DNA from: Geodermatophilus amargosae
GTDB taxonomy: Bacteria; Actinomycetota; Actinomycetes; Mycobacteriales; Geodermatophilaceae
Assembly (NCBI RefSeq): GCF_900116515.1
Contig: NZ_FPBA01000003.1
Coordinates: forward strand, 358,142 to 422,141
Direction of reading: 5' to 3'
DNA length: 64,000 nucleotides
Of the stretch, positions 54,124 to 63,637 are shown piece by piece. Numbering within the stretch: the first letter of the stretch is position 1; the number at the start of each line of letters is the position of its first letter. The notes beneath the pieces were generated by a model. The model made no database searches. It had not been told where the DNA came from and saw only the letters and a program-made list of their open reading frames with translations. Position numbers and translations under genes: made by a program.

Positions 54124-55194
54124 ATGGACCTGCCCGTGCTCCCGCCGGTCAAGCCGATGCTGGCCAAGGCCGCCACGAAGCTGCCCACCGGCGACGGCCT
54201 GTTCTACGAGCCCAAGTGGGACGGCTTCCGCTGCATCGTCTTCCGCGACGGCGACGAGGTGGAGCTGGGCAGCCGCAACGAGCGCCCGCTGACCCGCTAC
54301 TTCCCCGAGGTCGTGGCCGCGGTCAAGGAGGCGCTGCCGGAGCGCTGCGTCGTCGACGGCGAGATCGTGGTCCCGCAGGGCGACCGGCTGCACTTCGAGT
54401 CGCTGCTGCAGCGCATCCACCCCGCGCAGTCACGCGTGGACCTGCTCGCCGAGCAGACGCCGGCACACTTCGTCGCGTTCGACCTGCTGGCCCTCGGCGA
54501 CGAGTCGCTGCTGGAGACGCCGTTCGAGCAGCGCCGGGCGCGGCTGCGCGAGGCCCTGGGCCACCGGCACGATCGGGTGCACGTCACGGCGGTCACGCGG
54601 GACGCCGGCACCGCGCAGCGCTGGTTCGAGGAGTTCGAGGGCGCCGGGCTCGACGGCGTCGTCGCCAAGGCGCCCGACCTGCCCTACGGCCCCGACCAGC
54701 GGCTGATGACCAAGGTCAAGCACGTGCGCACCGCCGACTGCGTGGTCGCCGGGTTCCGCTGGCACAAGAGCGGGCCGATCGTCGGGTCGCTGCTGCTGGG
54801 CCTCTACGACGACGGCGGCCTGCAGCACATCGGCGTCGCGGCGTCCTTCCCGATGGCCCGGCGCGCGGAGCTGGTCGAGGAGCTGGCGCCCTACCGCGCC
54901 GACGCCCTCGACGGGCACCCGTGGCAGGACTGGGCCAACGCGCAGGTGCAGGAGGACGGCGAGCACCGGATGCCGGGTGCGCAGAGCCGGTGGAACGCCA
55001 AGAAGGACCTGTCCTGGGTGCCGCTGCGGCCCGAGCTCGTGGTGGAGGTCAAGTACGACCAGCTCGAGGGCCGGCGGCTGCGGCACACCGGCCAGTTCCT
55101 CCGCTGGCGGCCCGACCGCGAGGCGACGAGCTGCACCTACGACCAGCTCGAGGTCCCGGTGCGCTACGACCTGGCCGAGGTGCTCGCCGGGTGA
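54124..55194 (+). CDS. ligC: ATP-dependent DNA ligase, LigC type
   Basis: A 356-residue minimal ATP-dependent ligase. The adenylated lysine is Lys31 in motif I YEPKWDGFR; motif III FVAFDLLAL, motif IV GLDGVVAKAPDLPY and motif V LMTKVKHVRTADCV follow, then a C-terminal OB-fold (about 220-356). Length matches mycobacterial LigC. It joins DNA ends or nicks and is thought to work with LigD-type polymerase in back-up end joining or excision repair. ATG at 54124. A polymerase-domain gene lies 1.6 kb downstream on the same strand. Confidence 0.93.
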   Translation: MDLPVLPPVKPMLAKAATKLPTGDGLFYEPKWDGFRCIVFRDGDEVELGSRNERPLTRYFPEVVAAVKEALPERCVVDGEIVVPQGDRLHFESLLQRIHPAQSRVDLLAEQTPAHFVAFDLLALGDESLLETPFEQRRARLREALGHRHDRVHVTAVTRDAGTAQRWFEEFEGAGLDGVVAKAPDLPYGPDQRLMTKVKHVRTADCVVAGFRWHKSGPIVGSLLLGLYDDGGLQHIGVAASFPMARRAELVEELAPYRADALDGHPWQDWANAQVQEDGEHRMPGAQSRWNAKKDLSWVPLRPELVVEVKYDQLEGRRLRHTGQFLRWRPDREATSCTYDQLEVPVRYDLAEVLAG

Positions 55195-55234
55195 GCGTCT
55201 GCACCGGTGGCACCGGCCTCCTACGGTGGTGATC

Positions 55235-56803
55235 ATGCGTCTGCGCCGCGGCCTGCTCGCCGCCTCGACCGGACTGCTCCTGGCGGTCACCGGCTGTAGC
55301 TCGTTCACCGACGGGTCGTCGTCGGCGGACTCCTCGTCGTCGTCGGCCGCCACCACGACGCCGGTCCAGCCCGAGGCCGCCCCGATCACCTGGACCGACT
55401 GCGACGCGGAGATCACCGAGCTCATCGCCGGCACCCCCGGCAGCGAGCGCGACCTCGCCTTCGAGTGCGGTCGCACCGAGGTGCCGATCGACCACGACGA
55501 GACCGACGGCGCCACGCTGCCGCTGTTCCTCATCCGCGCGAAGTTCGCCGGGCAGACCGACCGGATCGGCTCGCTGCTGGTCAACCCGGGAGGTCCCGGC
55601 AACTCGGGCGCCGACATGGCGCTGAGCCTGGCGCTCTCGATGCCGGAGGACGTGCTGCGCCGCTTCGACCTGGTGGGCTTCGACCCGCGCGGTGTGGGCC
55701 TGTCGACACCGGTCGAGTGCGTCCCCGCCGACCTCAAGGACCGCCTGGTCGCCGCCGAGCCGCGGCCGACCACGCAGGAGCAGATGGACGAGGTCCTGGG
55801 GCTGACCGACGAGATCGCCGAGGCCTGCGCCGAGGAGTACGGCGACGCGCTCGGCACCTTCAACACCGTCGACACCGCGCGGGACATGGACCTGCTGCGC
55901 GAGTCCCTGGGCGACGAGCAGCTCAGCTTCCTCGGCTACTCCTACGGCACCACGCTGGGCTCCACCTACGCCGAGCTGTTCCCGGAGAACGTGCGCGCGA
56001 TGGTGCTCGACGCGGCGGTCGACCCCGACGCCGACCGGCAGGCCGACGCGGAGGCGCAGGCGGCGGGCCTGGAGGCCGGCTTCGACGCCTTCGCCGCCAA
56101 CTGCACGAGCCTGGTGTCGGGCTGCCCGATCGGCGGGGACCCCCGGAGGTTCGTGCAGGACCTCATGGGGGCGGCCTCCGCCGCGCCGATCGCCAGCAGC
56201 ACGCCCGGGGAGACCCGCACCGCGACGCCGGGCGTCATCCTCACCGCCGTCGCCGCGGCCCTGTACGACACGTCCTCGTGGCCACGGCTCTCGCAGTCGC
56301 TGGCCGCCGCGAGCACCGGTGATGCCGCGGGCCTGTTCGCCCTCGCCGACGCCTTCACCGGCCGGCTCGACGACGGCACGTACACCAACCAGCTCGACGC
56401 CAACACCACGATCAACTGCGCCGACACCCCCGAGGACCAGACGTACTCGGAGGAGCAGGTGCTGCAACTGGCCCAGGACTGGAACCAGCGCTACCCGTTG
56501 TTCGGCGCCGGTGCCGCCTCCAGCCTCTACACCTGCGGGGTGTGGGACGCCCCCCGCACACCGCTGCCCGAGCGCGACGCCGAGGGCAGCGCACCGATCC
56601 TCGTCGTCGGCAACACCGGGGACCCGGTGACGCCGCTGCCCGGTGCCGAGGAACTGGCCGGGGACCTCACCGCCGGCACGCTGCTCGTCTGGCAGGGCCA
56701 GGGACACACCTCGTACCCCAAGACCGACTGCGTCACCGCGGCGGTCAACGCCTACCTCATCGACCTCACGGCGCCCCAGGACGGGCTGACGTGCCCGGCC
56801 TGA
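55235..56803 (+). CDS. TAP-like secreted lipoprotein peptidase/hydrolase (alpha/beta hydrolase)
   Basis: A 522-residue exported hydrolase. The lipoprotein signal ends in LLLAVTGC, with the lipidated cysteine at residue 21, and is followed by a Ser-rich linker. Oxyanion strand LLVNPGGPGNSG, nucleophile elbow GYSYGTTLGS, the aspartate in GNTGDPVTPL and the histidine in GQGHTSY make a triad typical of tripeptidyl-aminopeptidase-like (TAP) hydrolases with the TAP C-terminal domain. It sits between the LigC and polymerase-domain genes without an evident functional link. ATG at 55235. Confidence 0.85.
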   Translation: MRLRRGLLAASTGLLLAVTGCSSFTDGSSSADSSSSSAATTTPVQPEAAPITWTDCDAEITELIAGTPGSERDLAFECGRTEVPIDHDETDGATLPLFLIRAKFAGQTDRIGSLLVNPGGPGNSGADMALSLALSMPEDVLRRFDLVGFDPRGVGLSTPVECVPADLKDRLVAAEPRPTTQEQMDEVLGLTDEIAEACAEEYGDALGTFNTVDTARDMDLLRESLGDEQLSFLGYSYGTTLGSTYAELFPENVRAMVLDAAVDPDADRQADAEAQAAGLEAGFDAFAANCTSLVSGCPIGGDPRRFVQDLMGAASAAPIASSTPGETRTATPGVILTAVAAALYDTSSWPRLSQSLAAASTGDAAGLFALADAFTGRLDDGTYTNQLDANTTINCADTPEDQTYSEEQVLQLAQDWNQRYPLFGAGAASSLYTCGVWDAPRTPLPERDAEGSAPILVVGNTGDPVTPLPGAEELAGDLTAGTLLVWQGQGHTSYPKTDCVTAAVNAYLIDLTAPQDGLTCPA

Positions 56804-56829
56804 GCCGCCCCGACCCGGGGAGCTGACGG

Positions 56830-57903
56830 GTGGCCAGCAGCAAGGACGCCGTCGTCCTGACCGTCGACGGGCACGAGGTGCGCGTCTCGAACCCGGAGAA
56901 GCCGTACTTCGCCGAGCGGGGGATCCGCAAGATCGACGTCGTCGAGTACTTCGTCGCCGTGGGCGAGGGGATCCTGTTCGCCCTCCGCGACCGGCCGACG
57001 ACGCTGGAGCGCTGGCCCGGCGGGGTCTTCGAGGGCGCCCGGTTGTCCACCCGGATGGACAACACCGGCGACGCGTTCTACCAGAAGCGGGTGCCCAAGA
57101 ACGCGCCCGACTGGGTGCAGACGGCGCACATCACCTTCCCCAGCGGCCGGACCGCCGACGAGATCGCGCCGGACTCCGTCGCCGTCGTCGCGTGGTGCGC
57201 CAACCTGGGCACGCTCACCTTCCACCCGTGGCCGGTGTCCAAGGGCGACGTCGAGCAGCCCGACCAGATCCGCATCGACCTCGACCCGCAGCCGGGCACC
57301 GACTTCTCCGACGCGGTCTGGGTGGCCCCGCACGTGCGCGAGCTGCTGCACGAGCTCGGCATGGAGGGCTGGCCGAAGACCTCCGGCGGACGCGGCGTGC
57401 ACGTCTACGTGCCCATCCAGCCGCGGTGGACCTTCCCCGAGGTGCGCCGGGCGGTGATCGCCTTCGGCCGCGAGCTGGAACGGCGGATCCCCGACCGCGT
57501 GACGATGTCGTGGTGGAAGGAGGAACGCGGCGAGAAGATCTTCATCGACTACAACCAGATGGCCCGGGACCGCACGATCGCCTCGGCCTACTCCATCCGG
57601 CCCAAGGCCCACGCCCCCGTCTCCGCGCCGCTGGACTGGGACGAGCTGCCCGACGTCTCGCCGTTCGACTTCGACGTGCTGACGATGCCGGCCCGCTTCA
57701 AGGCGGTCGGTGACAAGCACGCGGGACTGGCAGGGCACGCCTTCGGCATCGAGCCGCTGCTGGAGCTCGCCGAGCGCCAGGCCAAGGACGACGGTCTCGG
57801 CGACCTGCCCTATCCGCCGGACTACCCGAAGATGCCGGGCGAGCCGATGCGGGTCCAGCCGAGCCGCGCCAGGCGTCCGACCAGCGAAGATGCGCCATCC
57901 TGA
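56830..57903 (+). CDS. LigD-type primase-polymerase domain (PolDom)
   Basis: A 357-residue stand-alone AEP-fold polymerase related to the LigD polymerase domain. Blocks: VSNPEKPYFAERGIRKIDVVEYF, GARLSTRMDNTGDAFYQKR, the catalytic DxD in IRIDLDPQPGTDF, KTSGGRGVHVYVPI, and a late aspartate in FIDYNQMARDRTIASAYSIR. Such enzymes add ribonucleotides at DNA ends for Ku-dependent end joining or act in gap repair. GTG start at 56830. Neither Ku nor a LigD ligase domain is in the window. Confidence 0.92.
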   Translation: MASSKDAVVLTVDGHEVRVSNPEKPYFAERGIRKIDVVEYFVAVGEGILFALRDRPTTLERWPGGVFEGARLSTRMDNTGDAFYQKRVPKNAPDWVQTAHITFPSGRTADEIAPDSVAVVAWCANLGTLTFHPWPVSKGDVEQPDQIRIDLDPQPGTDFSDAVWVAPHVRELLHELGMEGWPKTSGGRGVHVYVPIQPRWTFPEVRRAVIAFGRELERRIPDRVTMSWWKEERGEKIFIDYNQMARDRTIASAYSIRPKAHAPVSAPLDWDELPDVSPFDFDVLTMPARFKAVGDKHAGLAGHAFGIEPLLELAERQAKDDGLGDLPYPPDYPKMPGEPMRVQPSRARRPTSEDAPS

Positions 57904-57952
57904 GGTCCTCGAAGGTCTAGCACAGCGCTGACTCGCCCGATAACCTGCCGCC

Positions 57953-58876
57953 GTGGCGATCCGGCTGGAGGACCTGCTGGCGTCCTTCCGGCGGCACCTG
58001 CGGGCCGCGGCGAAGGCGCCCCGGACGATCGAGCTGTACAGCCAAAGCGTCGAGTACTTCAGCCGGTGGCTGGCCGACCGCGGCCGGCCGGCGACGCTGG
58101 GCGAGCTGACCCGGCACGCGATCAGCGCCTGGCTGGCCGAGCTGGCCGAGACGTGCGAGCCCTCCACGGTCGGCACCCGGCTGCGCGGGATGCGCCGGTT
58201 CTGCCGCTGGCTGGTCACTGAAGGAGAACTGGAGAAGGCCCCCACCGACGGCATCGAGATCCCCAGCCCACCCGACAAGCCGGTCCCCATCCTCACCGAC
58301 ACCGAGATCGCCGCGCTCCTCAAGGCGTGCGCGATCGGCCGCGGCCGGCCCGGGGTCTTCGACCGCGCGGTGTTCCTGGGCCGCCGGGACGAGGTGGTGC
58401 TGCGGCTGCTGCTCGACACCGGCGTGCGGGTGTCGGAGCTGTGCGGACTGGAGATCACTGACGTCGATCTGGACCGCGAGCTAGCCTACGTCACCGGCAA
58501 GGGCTCCCGCCCGCGGGTGGTGCCGTTCGGCGCCAGGACCGCCCAGGCGGTGGATCGCTATCTGCGGGTGCGCGCCCTGCACCCCCACGCCCGGTCGCCG
58601 CGGCTGCTGCTCGGGCAACGCGGCCCGATGACGCCCGACGGCGCCCGGGACGTGCTGCACATCCGCGCCGCGCAGGCGGGCGTCGCCGACGTCCATCCGC
58701 ACCGGTTCCGGCACACCTTCGCCCACCGGTGGCTCGCTGGAGGAGGACAGGAGCGCGACCTGATGATGCTGGCCGGCTGGCGCAGCGACGACATGCTGTC
58801 TCGCTACGCCGCCTCGACCGCGGTCGAACGCGCCCACGACGCCCACCGGCGTCTCGGTCTGGGAGACCGACTTTGA
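57953..58876 (+). CDS. XerC/D-like tyrosine recombinase
   Basis: A 307-residue tyrosine recombinase. SAM-like N-terminal core-binding domain (about 5-92: [29 protein letters not shown]). The catalytic set is intact: Arg159 ([12 protein letters not shown]), Lys183 (TGKGSRPR), His250 and Arg253 (HRFRHTF), Trp276 at the second-His position (LAGWRSDD) and nucleophile Tyr285 (MLSRYAAST). The compact size resembles XerC/XerD or phage/ICE-encoded integrases. GTG start at 57953. It heads the mobile region. Confidence 0.88.
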   Translation: MAIRLEDLLASFRRHLRAAAKAPRTIELYSQSVEYFSRWLADRGRPATLGELTRHAISAWLAELAETCEPSTVGTRLRGMRRFCRWLVTEGELEKAPTDGIEIPSPPDKPVPILTDTEIAALLKACAIGRGRPGVFDRAVFLGRRDEVVLRLLLDTGVRVSELCGLEITDVDLDRELAYVTGKGSRPRVVPFGARTAQAVDRYLRVRALHPHARSPRLLLGQRGPMTPDGARDVLHIRAAQAGVADVHPHRFRHTFAHRWLAGGGQERDLMMLAGWRSDDMLSRYAASTAVERAHDAHRRLGLGDRL

Positions 58877-59090
58877 GCCCATAAACAGAGGTCCGCCTCA
58901 ACGCCGGACCGAGGTGGGCGGCATCACGATTGCGCAGAAACCACATTATCCTGCGATTTCCCTATCGCGTCGTACCGAGGTTGTCCGTCACGCACCTATA
59001 CAGCCATTGAGCTGCGAATATATGTCGGTCCGACGTCCCGACCCGTACCGTCACCACCCTCCGATATCCGTCATATTTCAGGGGTAATTC
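58877..59090. other. AT-richer promoter region ahead of the second integrase
   Basis: This 214-base gap has visibly more A and T than the rest of the window (for example ATATATGTCGG, CATATTTCAGGGG), a mark of recently acquired DNA and probably of the promoter of the integrase at 59091. No tRNA or obvious attachment-site repeat was seen. Confidence 0.5.
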
Positions 59091-60254
59091 ATGGGCAGGC
59101 CGGGACTGGCACTCGGGACGGCAGGCAAGATCCGCTTCCACGCCACGCCCTCCGGGCACCGCGCCGTGGCCTGGTACCGGGACTACGACGGCAGGTGCCG
59201 TCAGGTCGAACGCAGCGCCAAGACCAAAGCTGCCGCCGAAGCGGCGCTGCGCCTCGCGCTGCGCGACCGCGCCCGCTTCGACACCGGCGGCGACATCACC
59301 CCGGACACGCGCATGAGCGTGCTGACCGAGGCGTGGTTCACCGGCCTGAAGAACCTGAGCCCGACCACGCTGCAGGCCTACCGCAACCGTGTCGACCAGC
59401 AAATCCTCCCGGGCCTGGGCAACCTCCGGGTCAGGGAGCTCAGCGTCGGCACGATCGAGCGACACCTCCGCCGCATCGCGGACCAGCACGGCCCCGCCAT
59501 GGCCAAGATGACCAAGAGCGTCCTGAGCGGCATCTGCGGTCTGGCGGCCCGTCATGACGCGCTCGACCGCAACCCCGTGCGGGACACCGGCAGCATCGAG
59601 ACCGCAGCCCGTAAGGCACCCACAGCGCTGACCGCGGATCAAGCCCGGCGGCTCCTCACCGCACTGGACGCCGATGAACAAGCCACGAGGAACGAGGTGC
59701 CCGACCTCGTGGCCTTCATGCTCGCCACCGGCTGTCGCATCGGCGAAGCCATCGCCGTCACCTGGGACGTCCTCGACCTGCAGGCCGGCACCGTCGAGAT
59801 CAGGTCGACGGTCGTCCGCGTGAAGGGCCACGGCCTGGTTCGCAAGAGCACCAAGACAGCCTCGGGCGCTCGCACCCTGCTCCTCCCGTCCTGGTGCACG
59901 GAGATGCTGCGGGGCAGGACCTCCCGCGTCGGCTCGATGGAGAAGGCCGCACGGCAGGAACTGCCGGTGTTCCCGGCCCCCCACGGCGGATGGCGGGACC
60001 CCTCGAACACGCAGGCCGACCTCCGGGCTGCCTTCACCCATGCCGGCTTCGGCCACATCACCAGCCACGTGATCCGCAAGACGACGGCCACGATGCTCGA
60101 CCACGCCGGCCTGTCCACCCGCGCCATCGCCGACCAACTAGGCCACGCGAACCCGAGCCTGACTCAAGACGTCTACCTAGGCCGACAGGTGGCCTCCACC
60201 GGAGCGGCCGCCGCGCTCGAAGCGCTGCGACCGGCAGGTCACGACCCGCAGTAG
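59091..60254 (+). CDS. Phage/ICE-type tyrosine integrase
   Basis: A 387-residue integrase. An N-terminal arm-binding-like domain (about 10-65), a core-binding domain (75-165) and a catalytic domain follow one another. Residues: Arg216 (ATGCRIGEA), Lys255 (KSTKTASGAR), His326 and Arg329 (TSHVIRKT), His352 (LGHANPS) and Tyr362 (QDVYLGR). This order fits integrases of actinobacterial integrative elements (pSAM2-like). ATG at 59091 is preceded by AGGGGTAATTC. An excisionase-like gene follows 116 bases downstream, as usual in such elements. Confidence 0.9.
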   Translation: MGRPGLALGTAGKIRFHATPSGHRAVAWYRDYDGRCRQVERSAKTKAAAEAALRLALRDRARFDTGGDITPDTRMSVLTEAWFTGLKNLSPTTLQAYRNRVDQQILPGLGNLRVRELSVGTIERHLRRIADQHGPAMAKMTKSVLSGICGLAARHDALDRNPVRDTGSIETAARKAPTALTADQARRLLTALDADEQATRNEVPDLVAFMLATGCRIGEAIAVTWDVLDLQAGTVEIRSTVVRVKGHGLVRKSTKTASGARTLLLPSWCTEMLRGRTSRVGSMEKAARQELPVFPAPHGGWRDPSNTQADLRAAFTHAGFGHITSHVIRKTTATMLDHAGLSTRAIADQLGHANPSLTQDVYLGRQVASTGAAAALEALRPAGHDPQ

Positions 60255-60370
60255 TCCTCCAGTACGCCTCCGGCGCGCACTGTCGGGGGTGTCAGGTCGA
60301 CGACCGCGACACCTACAGCTCCACTCAACCGACCGGAGGCGCGCTGGAGAAGCCTCCCCATCCTCTGCAT

Positions 60371-60616
60371 ATGAACTCCCCCACCCTGGCTCCGGCTGTC
60401 CCCGCCGGTGGCTCACCCAGCGACGCCGACGAGCTGTTGACCGCCAGCCAAGCCGGCGACTACCTGCACACCAGCGAGCGCTTCATCCGCCGCCTGATCG
60501 CCGAGCGCCGTATCCCCTACCTCAAGCTCGGTCGCCACGTCCGACTACAGCGGTCGGCCTTGGATGCCTTCATCGCATCTAGCCGCGTCCCTCAGAGGCC
60601 CGACACCGGCTCCTGA
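60371..60616 (+). CDS. Excisionase-like MerR/HTH_17 DNA-binding protein
   Basis: An 81-residue protein. A winged helix of the helix_turn_helix_17/excisionase type covers residues 20-70: LLTASQAGDYLHTSERFIRRLI, then RIPYLKLGRHVRLQRSALDAFI. These small proteins direct excision or regulate the adjacent integrase. ATG at 60371 lacks a strong ribosome site. The integrase at 59091 is its probable partner. Confidence 0.8.
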   Translation: MNSPTLAPAVPAGGSPSDADELLTASQAGDYLHTSERFIRRLIAERRIPYLKLGRHVRLQRSALDAFIASSRVPQRPDTGS

Positions 60617-61005
60617 ACGAGTCCTCGGCGCTGTCGCAGGCGACTCCGCTGGTGCTTGCCGCCACCGCGCTTGTCCCCAGGCCTGCGCAGAGGGTCCGCC
60701 ACAGTTCGGGTATGTACATCTGCGCAGCTCAAATGGCATACGGGACGAGCACGCGCAGCAGCGGACGGCCACGCAGAGGGAACAACGGTGGTCAAGCACC
60801 TCTCATGGACAGCGCCAGGCAGCAGTCCGGATCGCTGTGCGCTCAGGCCGGGACTGGCCGATGCAGCTCGCGCGCGAGATCGTCGTTCAAGTCCCCCCTC
60901 GGACACAGCCCCGTCCCGGTGTTTCTGCAGGTCAGGAGCCTGGGGCGTTTCGTGTCAGGGGTCGGAACAGCCCTGTGATACCGCGGTGATACTTGGTGCC
61001 CGCGG
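60617..61005. other. 389-base gap, nothing recognised
   Basis: Several short overlapping open frames exist here on both strands but none has a ribosome site, family-like sequence or codon pattern. The gap lies between the excisionase-like gene and the stop of the broken integrase. An attachment site could lie here, but no repeat partner was confirmed. Confidence 0.4.
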
Positions 61006-62174
61006 TTAGCCCCTCAGCAGCGCGGCGAACCGGTCGGCGGCCTGACGACCCATGCCGGGGTGGACGTGCTGGTAGACGGTGAGCGTGATGGTCGCGCTGG
61101 CGTGGCCGAGCCGCTCCGAGACGACTTTCACCGGCTCGCCGGCGGCCAGCAGCAGCGTCGCGTGGGTGTGGCGCAGGTCGTGCAGCCGGATCCTCGGCAG
61201 CTGGTCCTCTCCGAGCGCTCTGCCTGCTTGCACGACCTGCTCCAGGAAGCGGCGGGAGTACCGCTCGGGGTGCCGGTGGCTGCCGTCGAGGTTGCCAAGG
61301 ACCAGCGCGGCGTCGCGCACGAGTTCGGGAGACAGCGAACCCCGGGTCGCCCGGTAGGTGCGTAAGGCAGCGACCGTGTCCGGGTCGATGTGCACCCCGC
61401 CTGCCTGCCCGGTTTTCGTCGGGCCCTCAACGAGCTGCTCGCCGGCTCCTTTGGCCTTGACGACACCGAGGCTGCGCCGGACCTGAAGCCGGCTCCCGTC
61501 GAGGTCCACATCTCGCCAGCGGAGAGCCAGCGCCTCGCCCCGCCGCATCCCCGTTGCGGCCAGCAGACGCCACCCCATCGCCAGGTCCGGATCACGCGCG
61601 TCGGCCCAGCGCAGGAATCGACGAAGCTCGGCAGCGGTCCATGCCTGCATCTCCGGAGGTCGGGCTTCCGACGGGCTCGGCGGGGTCGACCGATCGGTCG
61701 GGTTCACCGACAACCGACCGTGCCGGACAGCGTCGCTGAGCGCCGATCGCAGGATCGTGTACACGTAGCGCGGCCCGACGTCTCGAGCTTGCGCATCCAA
61801 GCGTCGACCGCCGCACCGGTAAGCCGCGCCAGAGGGGTCTCGCCGAGGTAGGGGTCGATGTGCAGGCGGATGTTCTTGCGGTAGGAGGCGAGCGTAGAGG
61901 CGCTCAGTCGCTGCCCCAAGACCCACTCGGTCAGGTAGGCATCGAGTCGCTGCTTCGAGGGCTCGACCCAGGCGCCGGTCTCGGCTTTGTTGATCTCGAT
62001 GCGGAGCCGTGCGGCCGCGTCACGCCGGCTCCGGAACCCACGCTTGAGAACGGCGCGTCTGGTGCCGTCCTCGAGGAGAACTGAGTACTTGATGAGGAAC
62101 CGCGGGTCGGCCTGGGTCAGGTATTCGCTGATTCCGCCCTCCCCCGCCTGCCGCCGTCGTGGCTTGGCCGACAT
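61006..62174 (-). pseudogene. Frameshifted tyrosine integrase
   Basis: Two overlapping frames together make one integrase of about 388 residues. The N-terminal half (ATG at 62174, MSAKPRRRQAGEGG) has the arm-binding and core-binding segments up to AAVDAWMRKLE; the C-terminal half resumes at ARDVGPRYVYTILRSAL in another frame. The break is near 61780-61790 and needs one added base or two deleted bases to repair. The catalytic half is otherwise intact: Arg in ATGMRRGEAL, Lys in TKTGQAG, HDLRHTH, LGHASAT and Tyr in TVYQHVH. A sequencing error cannot be excluded. Confidence 0.85.
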
Positions 62175-62542
62175 CGCGATCCCCCTCCCCTGACAGCCTT
62201 GGACCTGCGGAAAAGCAGGTACCCAGCCGTCTAGCACGAGAGAACTGGCCACGAGGCGTCGTTCCGGAATCTGTGAACAGTCGGCGGGCCTGTGGACGGC
62301 GGCGACGACGTCGATGCCCGGTGCAGGCGTCGGTGAGCCTGCTCGACAGCCTCCAGAACTTCTCCTGTTCTCGTTCAGGGAGGGAACCCATTCAGGGCTA
62401 CATCGACGCCGGGGTGGTACTGGCCCACCGGTCGCGAGGCCAGGCTCGAGCCGCCGGGACGTCCGGCCGCGTCAGGACACCGCGGCACGGCCCACAACAC
62501 ATGCGGGGTGAAGATCAGCTGACGGTGGACCTGTCGCGGCTC
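62175..62542. other. 368-base gap, nothing recognised
   Basis: No supported gene or RNA. Base composition is slightly less GC-rich than the core genes. It lies between the broken integrase and the antitoxin-like gene, so a toxin partner might be expected here, but no plausible open frame with a ribosome site was found. Confidence 0.4.
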
Positions 62543-62722
62543 TCAGACGATGCGCACTCGAACGTGCACATCCGCCGGGGCGGTGTGGGTTACCGCGGTG
62601 ACAAGATCCACCGCAGTCGCCTCGATGGCGTCGAAGGTGTCGGCCTGGGCGGTACCGACACCGTCGACGTCGATCACCCAGTGGTCACCTTCGCTGATCG
62701 CGGTTGCGATGTAGTCAGCCAT
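62543..62722 (-). CDS. Small HicB-like antitoxin, orphan
   Basis: A 59-residue protein too short for routine gene lists. Start ATG at 62722 has GGAGGA five bases ahead. The sequence MADYIATAISEGDHWVIDVDG, followed by an Ala/Thr-rich helix (TAQADTFDAIEATAVDLVTA) and VHVRVRIV, has the beta-beta-beta-alpha-beta order of the HicB partial RNase-H fold, with the short TAxxEGDxWVxDVxGxG pattern seen in actinobacterial HicB-like antitoxins. No HicA-like toxin is visible beside it. The IS5 element begins 13 bases upstream of the start codon, so its native promoter is probably separated. Confidence 0.65.
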   Translation of the reverse strand: MADYIATAISEGDHWVIDVDGVGTAQADTFDAIEATAVDLVTAVTHTAPADVHVRVRIV

Positions 62723-62734
62723 GCGTCCTCCGGG

Positions 62735-63614
62735 CTAGGGCCTGTCCTGCGGATCTTCGCGGAGCCAGAGGACGACGGCGGCGAGGACGAGCAGGGAGCG
62801 GTAGTAGGCGGCTCGTTTGGCGTAGCGGGTGGCCAGGGCGCGGAACTGCTTGAGCCGGGCGAAGCAGCGTTCGATGACGTTGCGCCGGGCGTAGACCTCG
62901 TGGTCGAAGGCGGGTGGGCGGCCGCCGGCGGAGCCCTTGGCCCGGCGGCGAGCGACCTGGTCGATGCGCTCGGGGCAGGTGAACCGGATGTGTCGGGCGC
63001 GCAGCGCCACCCGGGTGCAGGGATGGGAGTAGGCCCGGTCGGCGATCACCCGCTGCGGTCGGCGGCGCGGCCTGGAGCGGGCCACCGCCACCTGATCGAG
63101 GAGGGGCAGCAGTTGCGGGTTGTCCCCAGCCTGCCCCGCGGTGAGCAGCACCGCGATCGGCAGGCCGCGCCCGTCCACGGCCAGGTGCAGCTGGGTGGTC
63201 AGTCCCCCGCGGGAACGGCCGAGCGCCTCACCGTCGACGGCGAGGTCCTCGACCGGCCCACCGCAGCCCCCCTTTTCCGCGCCCCGGCGGCGTGCTGATG
63301 AGCCCGCACGGAGCTGGAGTCGACGCTGAGGGTCCACTCCACCGCGCCGACCGCGTCGTCTTTGACCACGACCTCGGTCAGGATCCGGTCCCAGGTGCCA
63401 TCGGCGGTCCACTTCCGCAGCCGCTCGTGCGCGGTCTTCCACGGCCCGTAGCGCTCGGGCAGATCCCGCCACGGCACGCCGGTCTCGGCCTGCCACAGGA
63501 TCGCGTTGATCACCTGCCGGTATCCCGCCACCGCCCACCCCGGCGTCCCGTTGCAGGCAGCAGCGGCTCGATCCGCGCCCAAGCCGCATCGGTGAGCTCA
63601 TGCCGGCCGACCAT
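62735..63614 (-). pseudogene. IS5-family transposase with disabling N-terminal frameshift
   Basis: From the ATG at 63614 (MVGRHELTDAAWARIEPLLP) a TGA stop follows after 34 codons because one base is missing near 63519-63527: GGGATACCGG where related elements read GGGATCACCGG. The rest continues in another frame (YRQVINAILWQAETGVPWRDLPERYGPWKT), reaches the DDE aspartate in LSVDSSS, and then needs a second shift at a CCCCCCTTTT run (63267-63276), the probable programmed orfA/orfB site, before the remaining catalytic region (VIADRAYS, NVIERCFARLKQFR). Two shifts plus the early stop suggest the element cannot make transposase alone. Confidence 0.85.
62736..62759 (+). repeat. Left terminal inverted repeat of IS5 element
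   Basis: Twenty-four bases beginning TAGGGCCTGTCCTG match the right end at 20 positions. The first TA is probably the duplicated target. Confidence 0.85.
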
Positions 63615-63637
63615 CAACCAAGCCTGGACCACACCGA

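Noticed and set aside
57904..59090. tRNA gene as integration target near the integrases
   Set aside because: No cloverleaf with T-loop GGTTCGA-type sequence could be found by eye on either strand.
60545..61009. Several short open frames on both strands between excisionase and broken integrase
   Set aside because: They overlap one another, lack ribosome sites and show no recognisable family features.
60976..62604. TACCGCGGTGA shared by about 60979 and 62592, a possible att repeat pair around the broken integrase
   Set aside because: Eleven bases centred on a GC palindrome can occur by chance, and neither copy sits at a recognised tRNA or gene end.
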